Below, in pieces: positions 14,432 through 21,757 of a DNA stretch of 35,413 bases. The stretch comes from SIG622 sp045604705 (GTDB taxonomy: Bacteria > Bacillota > Clostridia > Oscillospirales > CAG-382). A program made the position numbers and the translations under genes. Location of the stretch: positions 1-35,413 of the forward strand of contig JAZUOO010000015.1 of NCBI GenBank assembly GCA_045604705.1, in the 5' to 3' direction. Every line of letters starts with the position of its first letter. Position 1 is the first letter of the stretch. Below the pieces are notes generated by a model, which saw nothing but the letters and a program-made list of their open reading frames with translations, was not told where the DNA came from and did no database searches.

Positions 14432-15131
14432 CCTTGACAACACTGTACTTCTCGAAAAGTACAGAAATGGTGACACCGAGGCTTTCAATCAACTGATAAT
14501 TGACAATATGGGGCTTGTTAAGAGCAGTGCAAAGCGTTTTATGGGCAGGGGCACCGAATTTGAAGATCTTGTACAGATAGGTTCGGTGGGGCTTATTAAG
14601 GCAGCAAATGCATTTAACCCCGAGCTTGGCTATAAATTTTCAACCTATGCTTTTTCAATGATTGTTGGCGAGCTGAGAAGACATTTCCGTGATGACGGAA
14701 TGATTAAGGTATCCAGGAATATAAAATCAGTGTGCGGAAAGATGTTGCATCTTCGCGAAGAATATTTTTCCAAATTCGGAGAAGAACCTGAAATTTCATA
14801 TCTTGCGGAAAAGTGCGGGATAAACGAAGAAGATGCTTTTTTTTATCTCGGTGCAATGTCACCGATCGAATCATTGAATACATCAAATGACGATGAGAGA
14901 AAAAAAGAAGATACAATAGGTTTTGATAATATAGAAGAGTTTATAGAAAGATATGCACTCAGGGAAGCAATTTCCAATCTTACCAAGGAAGAAAGACTGT
15001 TGATTCATTTTAGATATGATCTTTCTCTCACACAGCAGGAAACAGCAAAAAGGCTTGGGAGCACACAGGTAAGCGTTTCAAGATTGGAAAAAAAAATCAT
15101 GGAGAAGCTTAAGCGAGGTCTTGTAAAATAA
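14421..15131 (+). CDS. sigF: Forespore sigma factor SigF
   Basis: 236 residues, full length. Region 2 is seen in LIIDNMGLVKSSAKRFMGRG, FEDLVQIGSVGLIKAANAF and FSTYAFSMIVGELRRHFRDD. Region 3 has KVSRNIKS, and region 4 has SLTQQETAKRLGSTQVSVSR, the -35 recognition helix. It is the first compartment-specific sigma factor, active in the forespore after release from SpoIIAB. Its start lies inside the end of spoIIAB. A short hairpin follows the stop, and the next gene converges. Confidence 0.96.
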   Translation: MKNNLDNTVLLEKYRNGDTEAFNQLIIDNMGLVKSSAKRFMGRGTEFEDLVQIGSVGLIKAANAFNPELGYKFSTYAFSMIVGELRRHFRDDGMIKVSRNIKSVCGKMLHLREEYFSKFGEEPEISYLAEKCGINEEDAFFYLGAMSPIESLNTSNDDERKKEDTIGFDNIEEFIERYALREAISNLTKEERLLIHFRYDLSLTQQETAKRLGSTQVSVSRLEKKIMEKLKRGLVK

Positions 15132-15135
15132 ATAA

Positions 15136-15157
15136 ACGGGACAACAGTGTGCCCCGT
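15136..15157. terminator. Weak hairpin between convergent sigF and the CuAO-like gene
   Basis: ACGGG (15136-15140) pairs with CCCGT (15153-15157); an inner ACA/TGT can extend it. There is no good T run on either side, so it is at best a weak bidirectional terminator. Confidence 0.35.
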
Positions 15158-15172
15158 AGAATATTTGATAAA

Positions 15173-16072
15173 TCAATATTGAATTGAAATAGCCGGAAGA
15201 TTGGAGAGCTCGGTTCCGTTAAATCTTACAACTATGGAGGTACGATCCTTTTTCAGTGTGACGATTTTTCCGTAATATGAATTGTTTGAACTTGTAATTT
15301 TAAAGCCCTCCTGTTCAAGAAGTGCAAAGTAATCCGGCAAGCAAGCCCAGAGATGCCAGTCTTCTGTATAATAATCTATGCCGCCGATGATAAGCGGATC
15401 ATAACCGAATGCTGAACCAAAATTGGGAATATCCTCTTGTAAACCGTCATATGTATAATCTCTGCCTACGATAGGTCTTGTAGTATCAACAACCGTAACA
15501 CCGTAAACGAGCTGCGTATACATTCCGAGATCCATCCATACCTCAATATTTCCTTTTTTGTATACCTTGAATTTTGACCTTACGTCACTTTCGGTCACCT
15601 TTTCGTAACCAAGCTCTTCAAGATATTCGGTATATTCAGTAACCTCACCTACTTCTTCAACTCTGTACCAGTGAGTTGTCGAACGAATCTTGGGCGACTG
15701 TGCCAATTCTTTTATATCGTAAAATTCTCCGAAATCCGGAGCACCGTACCAGCTGTCATAGCCTGCCGTTTTCCCTGTTTCAACGAGCACGGTTCTTGTG
15801 TCATTGTCCCAGCCAATGTTTATATCAAGCAGCTCTGAAACCTTTCTTATCGGCATATATGTTGTGCCTTCATAAAGAATACTGTAAGGTACCGATGTTC
15901 CGTTCTGAAGTACATAACTCTCATCAACGGATGCAACTTTTACACCGTCCAGTTTGATATTTACGGAATTCATTAGTGCCTCGATACCTTGTGCTATCGC
16001 AGGAATAGAACATACAGTGATAACACCTGCAAGTGTAGCCGCCACAATCCCTTTTAAAGTGTTTTTTTTCAT
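15173..16072 (-). CDS. Secreted protein with copper amine oxidase N-terminal-like domain
   Basis: 299 residues from ATG 16072 (MKKNTLKGIVAATLAGVI), chosen for the AAAGGAAAT site upstream; the longer frame starts inside the preceding gene. Residues 1-28 are a Sec signal peptide ending near IPAIAQG. Residues about 38-100 (VNIKLDGVKVAS, LYEGTTYMPIRKVSELL, IGWDNDTRTVLVE) match the copper amine oxidase N1-type domain, a small domain common in secreted clostridial proteins and thought to act in surface or wall attachment. The remaining ~200 residues are rich in Tyr, Trp and acidic residues and match nothing I know. There is no amine oxidase catalytic domain. It is downstream of the WYL regulator with a 4-base gap, so probably co-transcribed. 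Confidence 0.75.
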   Translation of the reverse strand: MKKNTLKGIVAATLAGVITVCSIPAIAQGIEALMNSVNIKLDGVKVASVDESYVLQNGTSVPYSILYEGTTYMPIRKVSELLDINIGWDNDTRTVLVETGKTAGYDSWYGAPDFGEFYDIKELAQSPKIRSTTHWYRVEEVGEVTEYTEYLEELGYEKVTESDVRSKFKVYKKGNIEVWMDLGMYTQLVYGVTVVDTTRPIVGRDYTYDGLQEDIPNFGSAFGYDPLIIGGIDYYTEDWHLWACLPDYFALLEQEGFKITSSNNSYYGKIVTLKKDRTSIVVRFNGTELSNLPAISIQY

Positions 16073-16076
16073 AATT

Positions 16077-17096
16077 CTATTTCCTTTCTGTTTTTTTTGC
16101 ATTTTCACATTTGTTTTTTACCTTCTCGCACATATCACAATAATCATCGGCAATATCCGAAGGTCCCTCAATGGTCAACAGATCACCAAGTCCAAATACC
16201 CATGAATAAAACTGCGGACTTACTGCGACCTTTACGGTTACGCTGAATGAATTATCCCCCCTTTGGATAACAAAAACATCACGTCCGAATCTGTCGTAAA
16301 TAATTCCAATTGATTCACTATTGCCGCGAAGGGTAACCTCCCTTATTTCTCCGCCGAACATATTGAAGCTTCTTTTTGCGTAATCTGCGGCATTGAATTT
16401 CATCTCACGTACCGGTCTTGATATATGTTCATCGCAAACCTCTGCATGTTCCATTTTATCCACTCGGTAATGTTTGATCTTTGCGGCAAAATCATCGTAG
16501 GCAACAAGATAATACTTTTCATCCGCCCACATAAGAGCTATCGGATTTACGTAGTAGAACTGTCCTTTATTTTTATATAGTTTGTTTTTGCGGATGTCCC
16601 ATGTGTAGTATTTGAACCTTACTTGTTTCTTTTCTTCTATCCCGCGGTACAGGTGGTCTATACTGTAATATACCGTTTCATTTGCACTCTTCACTCTGTT
16701 TGCAACCACTATCTGATGCTTAAGAGCCTTCCTATCGGTAATGGGCGCGAGTGAACTGATTTTTTCTATAAGCTCAAAGCTTTTGTTTTCAGATATGAAC
16801 TTTGCTGCCTGAACTATATCTATAAGCATTTTTATTTCTGAAAGCTGAAAATGACGCTCACCTACATAGTACCCTCTGCCGTGATCGGAACTTATGTTTA
16901 CGTCAAGTCCGTAGAGCCTAAGTGCTTCTATATCGTCATATATGCTCTTTCGTTCCGCACTGACACCGTATCTTTTCAGTTCGGCTATAAGCTCAGACGC
17001 ATTGAGGGGCATATTCTCATCAGTTTGTTCATTCAGAATTTTGTACAAGTACAAGAGCTTAAGCTTTTGGTTTGCTCCCCGTGCTATTTTAACCAC
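16077..17096 (-). CDS. WYL-domain transcriptional regulator
   Basis: 339 residues. The N-terminal helix-turn-helix lies at about residues 10-75 (KLKLLYLYKILNEQTD, ASELIAELKRYGVSAERKSI, YDDIEALRLYGLDV). A WYL domain lies at about 140-225 (KKQVRFKYYTWD, FYYVNPIALMWADEKYYLVA, HYRVDKM). The C-terminal WCX extension contains QFYSWVFGLGDLLTIEGPS. Such proteins are usually ligand-responsive repressors or activators; many act on DNA damage, defence or carbohydrate genes, but no defence gene is next to it here. The stop lies 4 bases upstream of the secreted-protein start, so the pair is an operon read away from rplU. Confidence 0.88.
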   Translation of the reverse strand: MVKIARGANQKLKLLYLYKILNEQTDENMPLNASELIAELKRYGVSAERKSIYDDIEALRLYGLDVNISSDHGRGYYVGERHFQLSEIKMLIDIVQAAKFISENKSFELIEKISSLAPITDRKALKHQIVVANRVKSANETVYYSIDHLYRGIEEKKQVRFKYYTWDIRKNKLYKNKGQFYYVNPIALMWADEKYYLVAYDDFAAKIKHYRVDKMEHAEVCDEHISRPVREMKFNAADYAKRSFNMFGGEIREVTLRGNSESIGIIYDRFGRDVFVIQRGDNSFSVTVKVAVSPQFYSWVFGLGDLLTIEGPSDIADDYCDMCEKVKNKCENAKKTERK

Positions 17097-17118
17097 TCCC
17101 TACTCTATTATTGCTTCA

Positions 17119-17127
17119 ATTATAACA
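17119..17127 (-). promoter_or_regulatory. Extended -10 promoter of the WYL gene
   Basis: On the minus strand TGTTATAAT forms an extended -10 (TGnTATAAT) 23 bases before the WYL start. No good -35 is seen at 17 bases. Confidence 0.5.
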
Positions 17128-17187
17128 TATGTAGAGCCACAGTTTGTAAATAATATCAAAATTTTTATAAAATATATATTTTTACTC

Positions 17188-17216
17188 TTGACATTTAAAA
17201 AAGTATGTGTTAAAAT
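17188..17216 (+). promoter_or_regulatory. Sigma-A promoter of the rplU operon
   Basis: TTGACA (17188-17193), 17-base spacer, TAAAAT (17211-17216), about 108 bases before the rplU GTG start. Confidence 0.85.
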
Positions 17217-17314
17217 AATTTGCCGCTTGATAAGGGTAGAATTTTTGCGGCGGGCATTGTTATGTCCGTTTTTATGCAAAAACCCGATTTCAGCGAGTTC
17301 ACAATGAAAGAGAG
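17217..17314 (+). ncRNA. Probable ribosomal protein L21 leader
   Basis: The rplU 5' UTR contains two adjacent hairpin elements. GCCGC pairs with GCGGC around a long loop (17222-17252 region). CGGGCAT pairs with ATGTCCG around TGTT, one G-U pair, immediately after. A conserved structured L21 leader is known in this position in Firmicutes and is thought to mediate feedback control by L21. The exact consensus was not checked. Confidence 0.5.
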
Positions 17315-17323
17315 GTGCTTTTC

Positions 17324-17635
17324 GTGTACGCAGTATTTACTACAGGCGGAAAGCAGTACAAAGTCCAGGAAGGCGACGTAATTTACGTTGAAAAGCTCGC
17401 AGTTGAAGCAGGAGAAAAGATTTCTTTCGACACAGTACTTGCAATTGCTGGTGATGACGGTATTAAGGTTGGTGCTCCTTATGTAGAGGGTGCAAAGATC
17501 GAAGCAAGCATTATCAAGAACGATAAGGCTAAGAAGATCACAATCATTAAGTACAAGTCCAAGAAGAACGAAAAGAAGAAGATGGGTCACAGACAGCCCT
17601 ATTCAAAGATTTCGATCGACAAGGTAGTTTTCTGA
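17324..17635 (+). CDS. rplU: 50S ribosomal protein L21
   Basis: 103 residues starting with GTG 17324 (MYAVFTTGGKQYKVQEGDVI). AGAGAGG lies 8 bases upstream, and this N-terminus matches L21; the GTG at 17315 overlaps the ribosome site. The C-terminus KMGHRQPYSKISIDKV is typical. It binds 23S rRNA in the large subunit. It is first in rplU-prp-rpmA, the conserved Firmicutes order, behind a consensus promoter and a structured leader. Confidence 0.97.
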   Translation: MYAVFTTGGKQYKVQEGDVIYVEKLAVEAGEKISFDTVLAIAGDDGIKVGAPYVEGAKIEASIIKNDKAKKITIIKYKSKKNEKKKMGHRQPYSKISIDKVVF

Positions 17636-17639
17636 TTTA

Positions 17640-17975
17640 ATGACGAAAATTCATCTTGAAAAAGATCCGATGTTCGGTTATCGCAAACTATCTGTCAGCG
17701 GTCATTCCGGTTATGCGGATGAGGGCAGTGATATTATTTGTGCATACATTTCATCTTCCTGCGATCTTATTATGAGTATTCTCATTGATGAGGTTGGCAT
17801 TGAAGCTGAAACGAACATAGATCCGGAAAGTCCTTTGATTGAGCTTGTTATCCCTCATTCCAAAGTGAATGACGAAAAATGCGGACTTATATCGGTTTGC
17901 CTTTCGGGATTTGCAGGTCAGATGAAAGAATTTTCAAAACAGTTCCCAAAATTTGTAAGTATCACGTTTGCATGA
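17640..17975 (+). CDS. prp: Host Prp, ribosomal-processing cysteine protease (YsxB)
   Basis: 111 residues, start 4 bases after the rplU stop with only a weak ribosome site, so coupling is likely. GHSGYADEGSDIICAYIS holds the catalytic His and Cys. Prp cuts the N-terminal extension of L27 after a (L)xxQFFA motif, and the L27 encoded 24 bases downstream carries SIQFFA. The gene order rplU-prp-rpmA is conserved wherever L27 has this extension. A phage paralogue lies at 6455-6772. Confidence 0.93.
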   Translation: MTKIHLEKDPMFGYRKLSVSGHSGYADEGSDIICAYISSSCDLIMSILIDEVGIEAETNIDPESPLIELVIPHSKVNDEKCGLISVCLSGFAGQMKEFSKQFPKFVSITFA

Positions 17976-17999
17976 GTATATGCAGGAAAGGAAAGAATC

Positions 18000-18284
18000 A
18001 TGATGAGACTCAGTATTCAGTTTTTCGCTCATAAAAAGGGTGTTGGTTCTACAAAGAACGGCAGAGACTCCGAATCCAAGCGTCTTGGCGTAAAGAAAGC
18101 TGACGGACAGTCGGTTGTTGCAGGTAACATCATCGTTAGACAGCGTGGCACACACATTCGTCCCGGTGTTAATGTTGGTATCGGCACAGATGACACACTT
18201 TTTGCTCTCGAAGCAGGTGTTGTTAAGTTTGAACATATCTCCGGCGGTAAGAAGCGTGTTAGCGTATATGCCAAGGAAGCTTAA
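18000..18284 (+). CDS. rpmA: 50S ribosomal protein L27 with Prp-cleavable N-terminus
   Basis: 94 residues; start is ATG 18000 or the adjacent ATG 18003, both served by GGAAAGGAAAG. The N-terminus MMRLSIQFFAHKKGVGSTKN shows the Firmicutes extension, with Prp cleavage expected after QFFA. The mature N-terminus (HKKGVG) reaches the peptidyl-transferase centre, so cleavage is needed for function. The body (RQRGTHIRPGVNVGIGTDDT) is standard. It ends the ribosomal operon and a strong terminator follows. Confidence 0.97.
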   Translation: MMRLSIQFFAHKKGVGSTKNGRDSESKRLGVKKADGQSVVAGNIIVRQRGTHIRPGVNVGIGTDDTLFALEAGVVKFEHISGGKKRVSVYAKEA

Positions 18285-18307
18285 GTAAAACTACACATCG
18301 GCAAACG

Positions 18308-18341
18308 GGCTGTCGGCACATATCTCCGGCAGCCTTTTTAT
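18308..18341 (+). terminator. Terminator after rpmA
   Basis: A 9-bp stem GGCTGTCGG (18308-18316) / CCGGCAGCC (18326-18334) with one G-U pair, 9-nt loop, then TTTTTATTT. It separates the ribosomal genes from obgE. Confidence 0.88.
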
Positions 18342-18385
18342 TTATGAAACCACAGACCGATACACATTGAAAGGAGTGGGACATA

Positions 18386-19669
18386 ATGTTTATTGATAAG
18401 GTTAAGATATATGTAAGATCCGGAAACGGTGGCAATGGTGCTGTGTCCTTCAGAAGGGAAAAATATGTATCTCACGGAGGTCCCGACGGTGGAGACGGCG
18501 GTCACGGAGGAAGCATTGTATTTACTATAGATGAAGGTAACAACACGCTTTTGAATTTTAAGTACAGAAGAAAGTTTGTTGCGGAAAATGGCGAAGGCGG
18601 TAAAGGTGCAAAGTTCCATGGTAAAAACGGTGAGGATCTCGAGATTCCCGTGCCTCCCGGAACTGTGCTGAAGGATCCGGAAACTGAAAAGGTTATTAAG
18701 GATATGTCGGACGAGGATGTGGTTGAAAGCGGAAGATATGTATTCCTCAAGGGGGGAAAAGGTGGATTTGGCAATACACATTTTGCCACACCTACACGTC
18801 AGACTCCGAATTTTGCAAAATCCGGTATCAAGGGTCAGGAAAAAGAAGTTATCCTCGAGCTTAAGATGCTTGCGGATGCGGGACTTGTCGGTATGCCCAG
18901 TGCAGGTAAATCTACGATACTCTCGGTTGTATCTGCGGCAAAGCCTAAAATTGCGGATTATCACTTTACAACTCTTGCACCAATGCTTGGTGTTGTTAAT
19001 GCAAAGGCAGGTCAGTTTGTTCTTGCCGATCTTCCCGGTCTTATAGAGGGTGCACATAACGGTGACGGTCTGGGACATCAATTCCTCAGGCACATCGATA
19101 GGTGCAGACTGCTTATAAATGTTGTTGATGCATCCGGATTTGAAGGCAGAGATCCGGTTGAGGATATAGAAAAGATCAATGAAGAATTGGAGCTTTACAG
19201 TCCTGAGCTTGCAAGCCGTCCGAGAATTATTGCAGCGAACAAAATTGATATGATGTCTGATGAGACCAAGGAAAGGCTTGAAGAATTTGCAAAGAAGCAG
19301 GGCTGCGAGATAGTATTTATCGCTGCAGCAATTGCTCACGGAACGGATGAGCTTTGTGAGATGATTGCAAAAAAGCTTAGTGACCTTCCCCCTATTAAAA
19401 TATATACTCCCGAATATGTTCCCGAGAACGACATTGATCTTGATGCAGATTCGGAAATCACAATCACTCGTGAAAATGATACATTCTACGTTGAATGTCC
19501 GAGAATAATCAAAGTCCTTGATTCCATCAATTTCAACGACAGAGAGAGCTTCGCATATTTCCAGAAGATACTTCGCTCAACGGGAATTATTGATGCACTT
19601 GAAGAAAAAGGGATCGTTGACGGTCAGACGGTCAGTCTGTATGATGTTGAGTTTGATTATTACAAATAA
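18386..19669 (+). CDS. obgE: Obg-family ribosome-associated GTPase
   Basis: 427 residues behind AAAGGAGTGGG. The Gly-rich Obg fold is at 1-158 (RSGNGGNGAVSFRREKYV, GGPDGGDGGHGGS). The G domain follows with G1 GMPSAGKST near residue 168, G3 DLPGLIEGAH, G4 NKID and the Obg C-terminal OCT domain (about 350-427, FYVECPRIIKVLDSINFND). It acts in 50S assembly and in stress and sporulation signalling; in Bacillus it is needed for sporulation onset. It lies in its usual place after rpmA. No promoter is obvious in the 50 bases before it, so some read-through may feed it. Confidence 0.97.
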   Translation: MFIDKVKIYVRSGNGGNGAVSFRREKYVSHGGPDGGDGGHGGSIVFTIDEGNNTLLNFKYRRKFVAENGEGGKGAKFHGKNGEDLEIPVPPGTVLKDPETEKVIKDMSDEDVVESGRYVFLKGGKGGFGNTHFATPTRQTPNFAKSGIKGQEKEVILELKMLADAGLVGMPSAGKSTILSVVSAAKPKIADYHFTTLAPMLGVVNAKAGQFVLADLPGLIEGAHNGDGLGHQFLRHIDRCRLLINVVDASGFEGRDPVEDIEKINEELELYSPELASRPRIIAANKIDMMSDETKERLEEFAKKQGCEIVFIAAAIAHGTDELCEMIAKKLSDLPPIKIYTPEYVPENDIDLDADSEITITRENDTFYVECPRIIKVLDSINFNDRESFAYFQKILRSTGIIDALEEKGIVDGQTVSLYDVEFDYYK

Positions 19670-19723
19670 TAAGTGTCAAAAAGACGGTAAATGTTAAATT
19701 ATTTTAAAATAAGCGAATTTTAC

Positions 19724-19752
19724 TTTCAATCATCTAATTTTTGTGTTATACT
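19724..19752 (+). promoter_or_regulatory. Promoter of the DivIVA-like gene
   Basis: TTTCAA (19724-19729), 17-base spacer, TATACT (19747-19752) with an upstream TG (extended -10, TGTTATACT). The -35 is weak and the extended -10 is good. Confidence 0.6.
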
Positions 19753-19793
19753 TTCCATAGATTACTATATTAAATAGGAAAAGAGAAATAATA

Positions 19794-20531
19794 ATGCCAA
19801 AGAGTATTTTTAAAAAGAAGATCCTAGGATATGATCCCGGTGACGTATCCGGTTATATTGAAAAGATTAATGCACAGGCGGCAATTGAGATTGAGAGCGT
19901 GGAAAGAAGTGCAGGCAGGCTAAGGGAAGAAAAAGAGAAGCTGAAGAAGGAAATTGCAGTGCTTAATGAGAGGATAGAAAAGATCGACGAACTCGAAAGT
20001 CGAATCTCCGAGCTTGAGAAAGAAAAGCAGGAGCTTATCCAAGAAATTAATAATTCAAAAAAGGCTGCAGACGAAGCGGAAGAAAGATTTATATCTCTCC
20101 AGACGGAATATGATGCGCTTTCATTGAGATACGATTCCGCATCTGAAAGTGAGAATGCATACATCAAGACCTGCAGGGATGCGGGAAACATATTGCTTAT
20201 TGCTCAGAGTAAGTCAGAGGAAGTCATAGAGGATGCACACAAGAACGCGGGGATCATAATCGCAAATGCTAAGATTAACGCCGATGAGATTGTGACAAAG
20301 TCTTCAAATGAAGCAAAGCACTATTCTGCGAGGATTAAAGCCGATGCCGATGCTTACAGCTTGAGAGTCCGCAGCGAGGCAGATGCGCACGTTGAGCAGG
20401 CTCGCGAAAAAGTCGATTTTCTTATAAAGCGTCAGAAACAGCTGCTTGTAGCACTTCAGACACAAAAGAGTGAGATTGCAAAGTTCTATGATGAAACTGT
20501 CTCCGGCCTTGGCGGGAGTTCATCCAAATAA
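19794..20531 (+). CDS. DivIVA-domain coiled-coil protein
   Basis: 245 residues. The N-terminus SIFKKKILGYDPGDVSGYIEKI matches the membrane-curvature-sensing DivIVA start (F.K...GYD..DV..Y). A long coiled coil follows (about 35-125, KLKKEIAVLNERIEKIDELE). An Ala-rich helical region at about 140-215 (AQSKSEEVIEDAHKNAGIII) looks like an ATP-synthase-b-type stalk. It ends in a short Gly/Ser tail. DivIVA relatives organise the poles, the septum or sporulation division. It is a longer, divergent relative, not the cell-division DivIVA of the ylm cluster. It is followed by an Fe-S hydro-lyase subunit gene 21 bases later, an odd partner. Confidence 0.85.
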   Translation: MPKSIFKKKILGYDPGDVSGYIEKINAQAAIEIESVERSAGRLREEKEKLKKEIAVLNERIEKIDELESRISELEKEKQELIQEINNSKKAADEAEERFISLQTEYDALSLRYDSASESENAYIKTCRDAGNILLIAQSKSEEVIEDAHKNAGIIIANAKINADEIVTKSSNEAKHYSARIKADADAYSLRVRSEADAHVEQAREKVDFLIKRQKQLLVALQTQKSEIAKFYDETVSGLGGSSSK

Positions 20532-20552
20532 GCCGTGTGAGGTTACTGTTTT

Positions 20553-21086
20553 ATGAAATCATTCAGATTGAACACGGATAATTTGAGAGAACATATTTCC
20601 GAAATATCCTTCGGTGACGAAATATTCCTTTCAGGGACAGTATACACTGCAAGGGATGCAGCTCACAAGAAGATTACCGAGCTTATACATAAAGGCGAGA
20701 AGTTACCGTTTAACATTAATGGTGCATCCGTTTACTATGCAGGCCCGACTCCCGAAAGAGACGGTTGTGTCTGTGGTTCTTTCGGACCAACAACTTCTTC
20801 AAGGATGGATGTTTACTCTCCCCTTTTGTTGGATATGGGACTTGTTTGTATGATTGGCAAGGGACAGAGAAATGAGGCGGTAAGAGAAGCTATTTGTCGT
20901 AACGGTGCGATTTACCTTTGTGCCATCGGCGGTGCGGGTGCGCTTGCGGCAAAGTGCATTACTTCGCTTAAAGTCATTGCTTTTCCGGAGCTTGGGTGTG
21001 AATCGGTGAAAAAGCTTACGTTCAAGGATTTTCCGCTTATTTGTGGAATTGATGCCCGTGGCGGTAGTTTGTTTAATATTTATTAA
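20553..21086 (+). CDS. Fe-S hydro-lyase beta subunit (fumarase class I / tartrate dehydratase type)
   Basis: 177 residues, the usual size of separate TtdB/FumB-type beta subunits. Family motifs are SGTVYTARDAAHKK, YYAGPTPERDG, GSFGPTTSSRMDVY and MIGKGQ, ending GIDARGGSLFN. The beta subunit pairs with a [4Fe-4S]-bearing alpha subunit to hydrate or dehydrate fumarate/malate or tartrate. No alpha subunit gene lies on either side; it must be elsewhere or missing. It is probably co-transcribed with the DivIVA-like gene and ends at an intrinsic terminator. Choosing between fumarase and tartrate dehydratase is not possible from this subunit alone. Confidence 0.88.
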   Translation: MKSFRLNTDNLREHISEISFGDEIFLSGTVYTARDAAHKKITELIHKGEKLPFNINGASVYYAGPTPERDGCVCGSFGPTTSSRMDVYSPLLLDMGLVCMIGKGQRNEAVREAICRNGAIYLCAIGGAGALAAKCITSLKVIAFPELGCESVKKLTFKDFPLICGIDARGGSLFNIY

Positions 21087-21092
21087 TGATAA

Positions 21093-21118
21093 GGGCGTCT
21101 TTGCGGCGTCCTTTTTAT
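21093..21118 (+). terminator. Terminator after the hydro-lyase beta gene
   Basis: GGGCGTC (21093-21099) pairs with GGCGTCC (21105-21111) with G-U pairs and a 5-nt loop, then TTTTTATTT. Confidence 0.75.
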
Positions 21119-21221
21119 TTAATACACTTCTAATTTACTATTACCTGTTATTTCAAATCGACAAGCTGGATTTTAGGGAATCAAGAATTGGCAGAACTTT
21201 TTAACGTTTGCTTGCATAAAG

Positions 21222-21268
21222 CGGTAAAAGTAAAATCGACAAGACCATTGTCTAGCCTTGCCGATTTT
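21222..21268 (-). terminator. Terminator of tRNA-Pro(CGG)
   Basis: AAAATCG-a-CAAG (21232-21243) pairs with CTTG-c-CGATTTT (21257-21268), one mismatch, followed on the minus strand by ACTTTTACC. It begins right at the tRNA 3' CCA. Part of it (AAATCGACAAG) recurs at about 21155-21165, perhaps a decayed copy. Confidence 0.75.
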
Positions 21269-21344
21269 GGTCGGAGTGAGAGGATTTGAACCTCCGGCCT
21301 CTTGGTCCCGAACCAAGCGCTCTACCAAGCTGAGCCACACCCCG
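21268..21344 (-). tRNA. tRNA-Pro (anticodon CGG)
   Basis: Cloverleaf: acceptor CGGGGTG/CACTCCG, discriminator A, encoded CCA. The anticodon arm CTTGG-TTCGGGA-CCAAG gives CGG (reads CCG), and the T-arm GGAGG-TTCAAAT-CCTCT is normal. A TATACT box lies 12 bases upstream (21357-21362 on the minus strand) without a clear -35. Confidence 0.95.
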
Positions 21345-21366
21345 TTATTAATTTAAAGTATAGTAA

Positions 21367-21398
21367 AAGCTCCGACTGATTACTACCAACCGGAGCTT
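21367..21398 (-). terminator. Hairpin between the two tRNA-Pro genes
   Basis: A perfect 8-bp stem, AAGCTCCG (21367-21374) with CGGAGCTT (21391-21398), 16-nt loop, followed on the minus strand by TTACTATAC. It could terminate tRNA-Pro(GGG) transcription or serve as a processing spacer; the T run is short. Confidence 0.5.
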
Positions 21399-21403
21399 CT
21401 TAC

Positions 21404-21479
21404 TGGTCTGAGTAGCGGGATTTGAACCCACGGCCTCTACCACCCCAAGGTAGCGCGCTACCAACTGCGCTATACCCAG
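21404..21479 (-). tRNA. tRNA-Pro (anticodon GGG)
   Basis: Cloverleaf: acceptor CTGGGTA/TACTCAG, discriminator A, encoded CCA. The anticodon arm CTACC-TTGGGGT-GGTAG gives GGG (reads CCC/CCU), with T-arm GTGGG-TTCAAAT-CCCGC. A perfect-spacing promoter lies 38 bases upstream. Confidence 0.95.
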
Positions 21480-21516
21480 ATGTTTTGTTTGGACACTACC
21501 CTCACGCAACACGAGT

Positions 21517-21545
21517 ATTATATCACTAAATGTTTATTTTGTCAA
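21517..21545 (-). promoter_or_regulatory. Sigma-A promoter of the tRNA-Pro pair
   Basis: On the minus strand TTGACA (21540-21545), 17-base spacer, TATAAT (21517-21522): both boxes match consensus exactly. Confidence 0.92.
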
Positions 21546-21705
21546 GTGTTTTTTTCTGATTTTTTTGCTTTTTTTGCTTTTTTGGAAGTTATGTCAATTA
21601 ATCTTTTACCTTCAAAGGCTTTTTGTTTAGAATTCCAACTTGTTCCTTATTTTACATTAAAATTGAAATATAATCTGAATTTATATAAATCAGTACAATT
21701 ATGAC

Positions 21706-21733
21706 TTGACAGAATTTAAAATTTGAGTATAAT
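21706..21733 (+). promoter_or_regulatory. Sigma-A promoter of the LTA-synthase-like gene
   Basis: TTGACA (21706-21711), 16-base spacer, TATAAT (21728-21733), then a GGGAGG ribosome site and ATG 21758. Confidence 0.85.
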
Positions 21734-21757
21734 ATATTTGATACGGGAGGTATATAA

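Noticed and set aside
18338..19339. Minus-strand frame of 333 codons
   Set aside because: It lies entirely opposite obgE, is Cys/Lys-rich without any family motif, and is an antisense shadow.
21480..21704. Plus-strand frame of 74 codons, Phe/Leu-rich
   Set aside because: It covers the tRNA-Pro promoter, lacks a ribosome site and is composed of AT-rich intergenic sequence.
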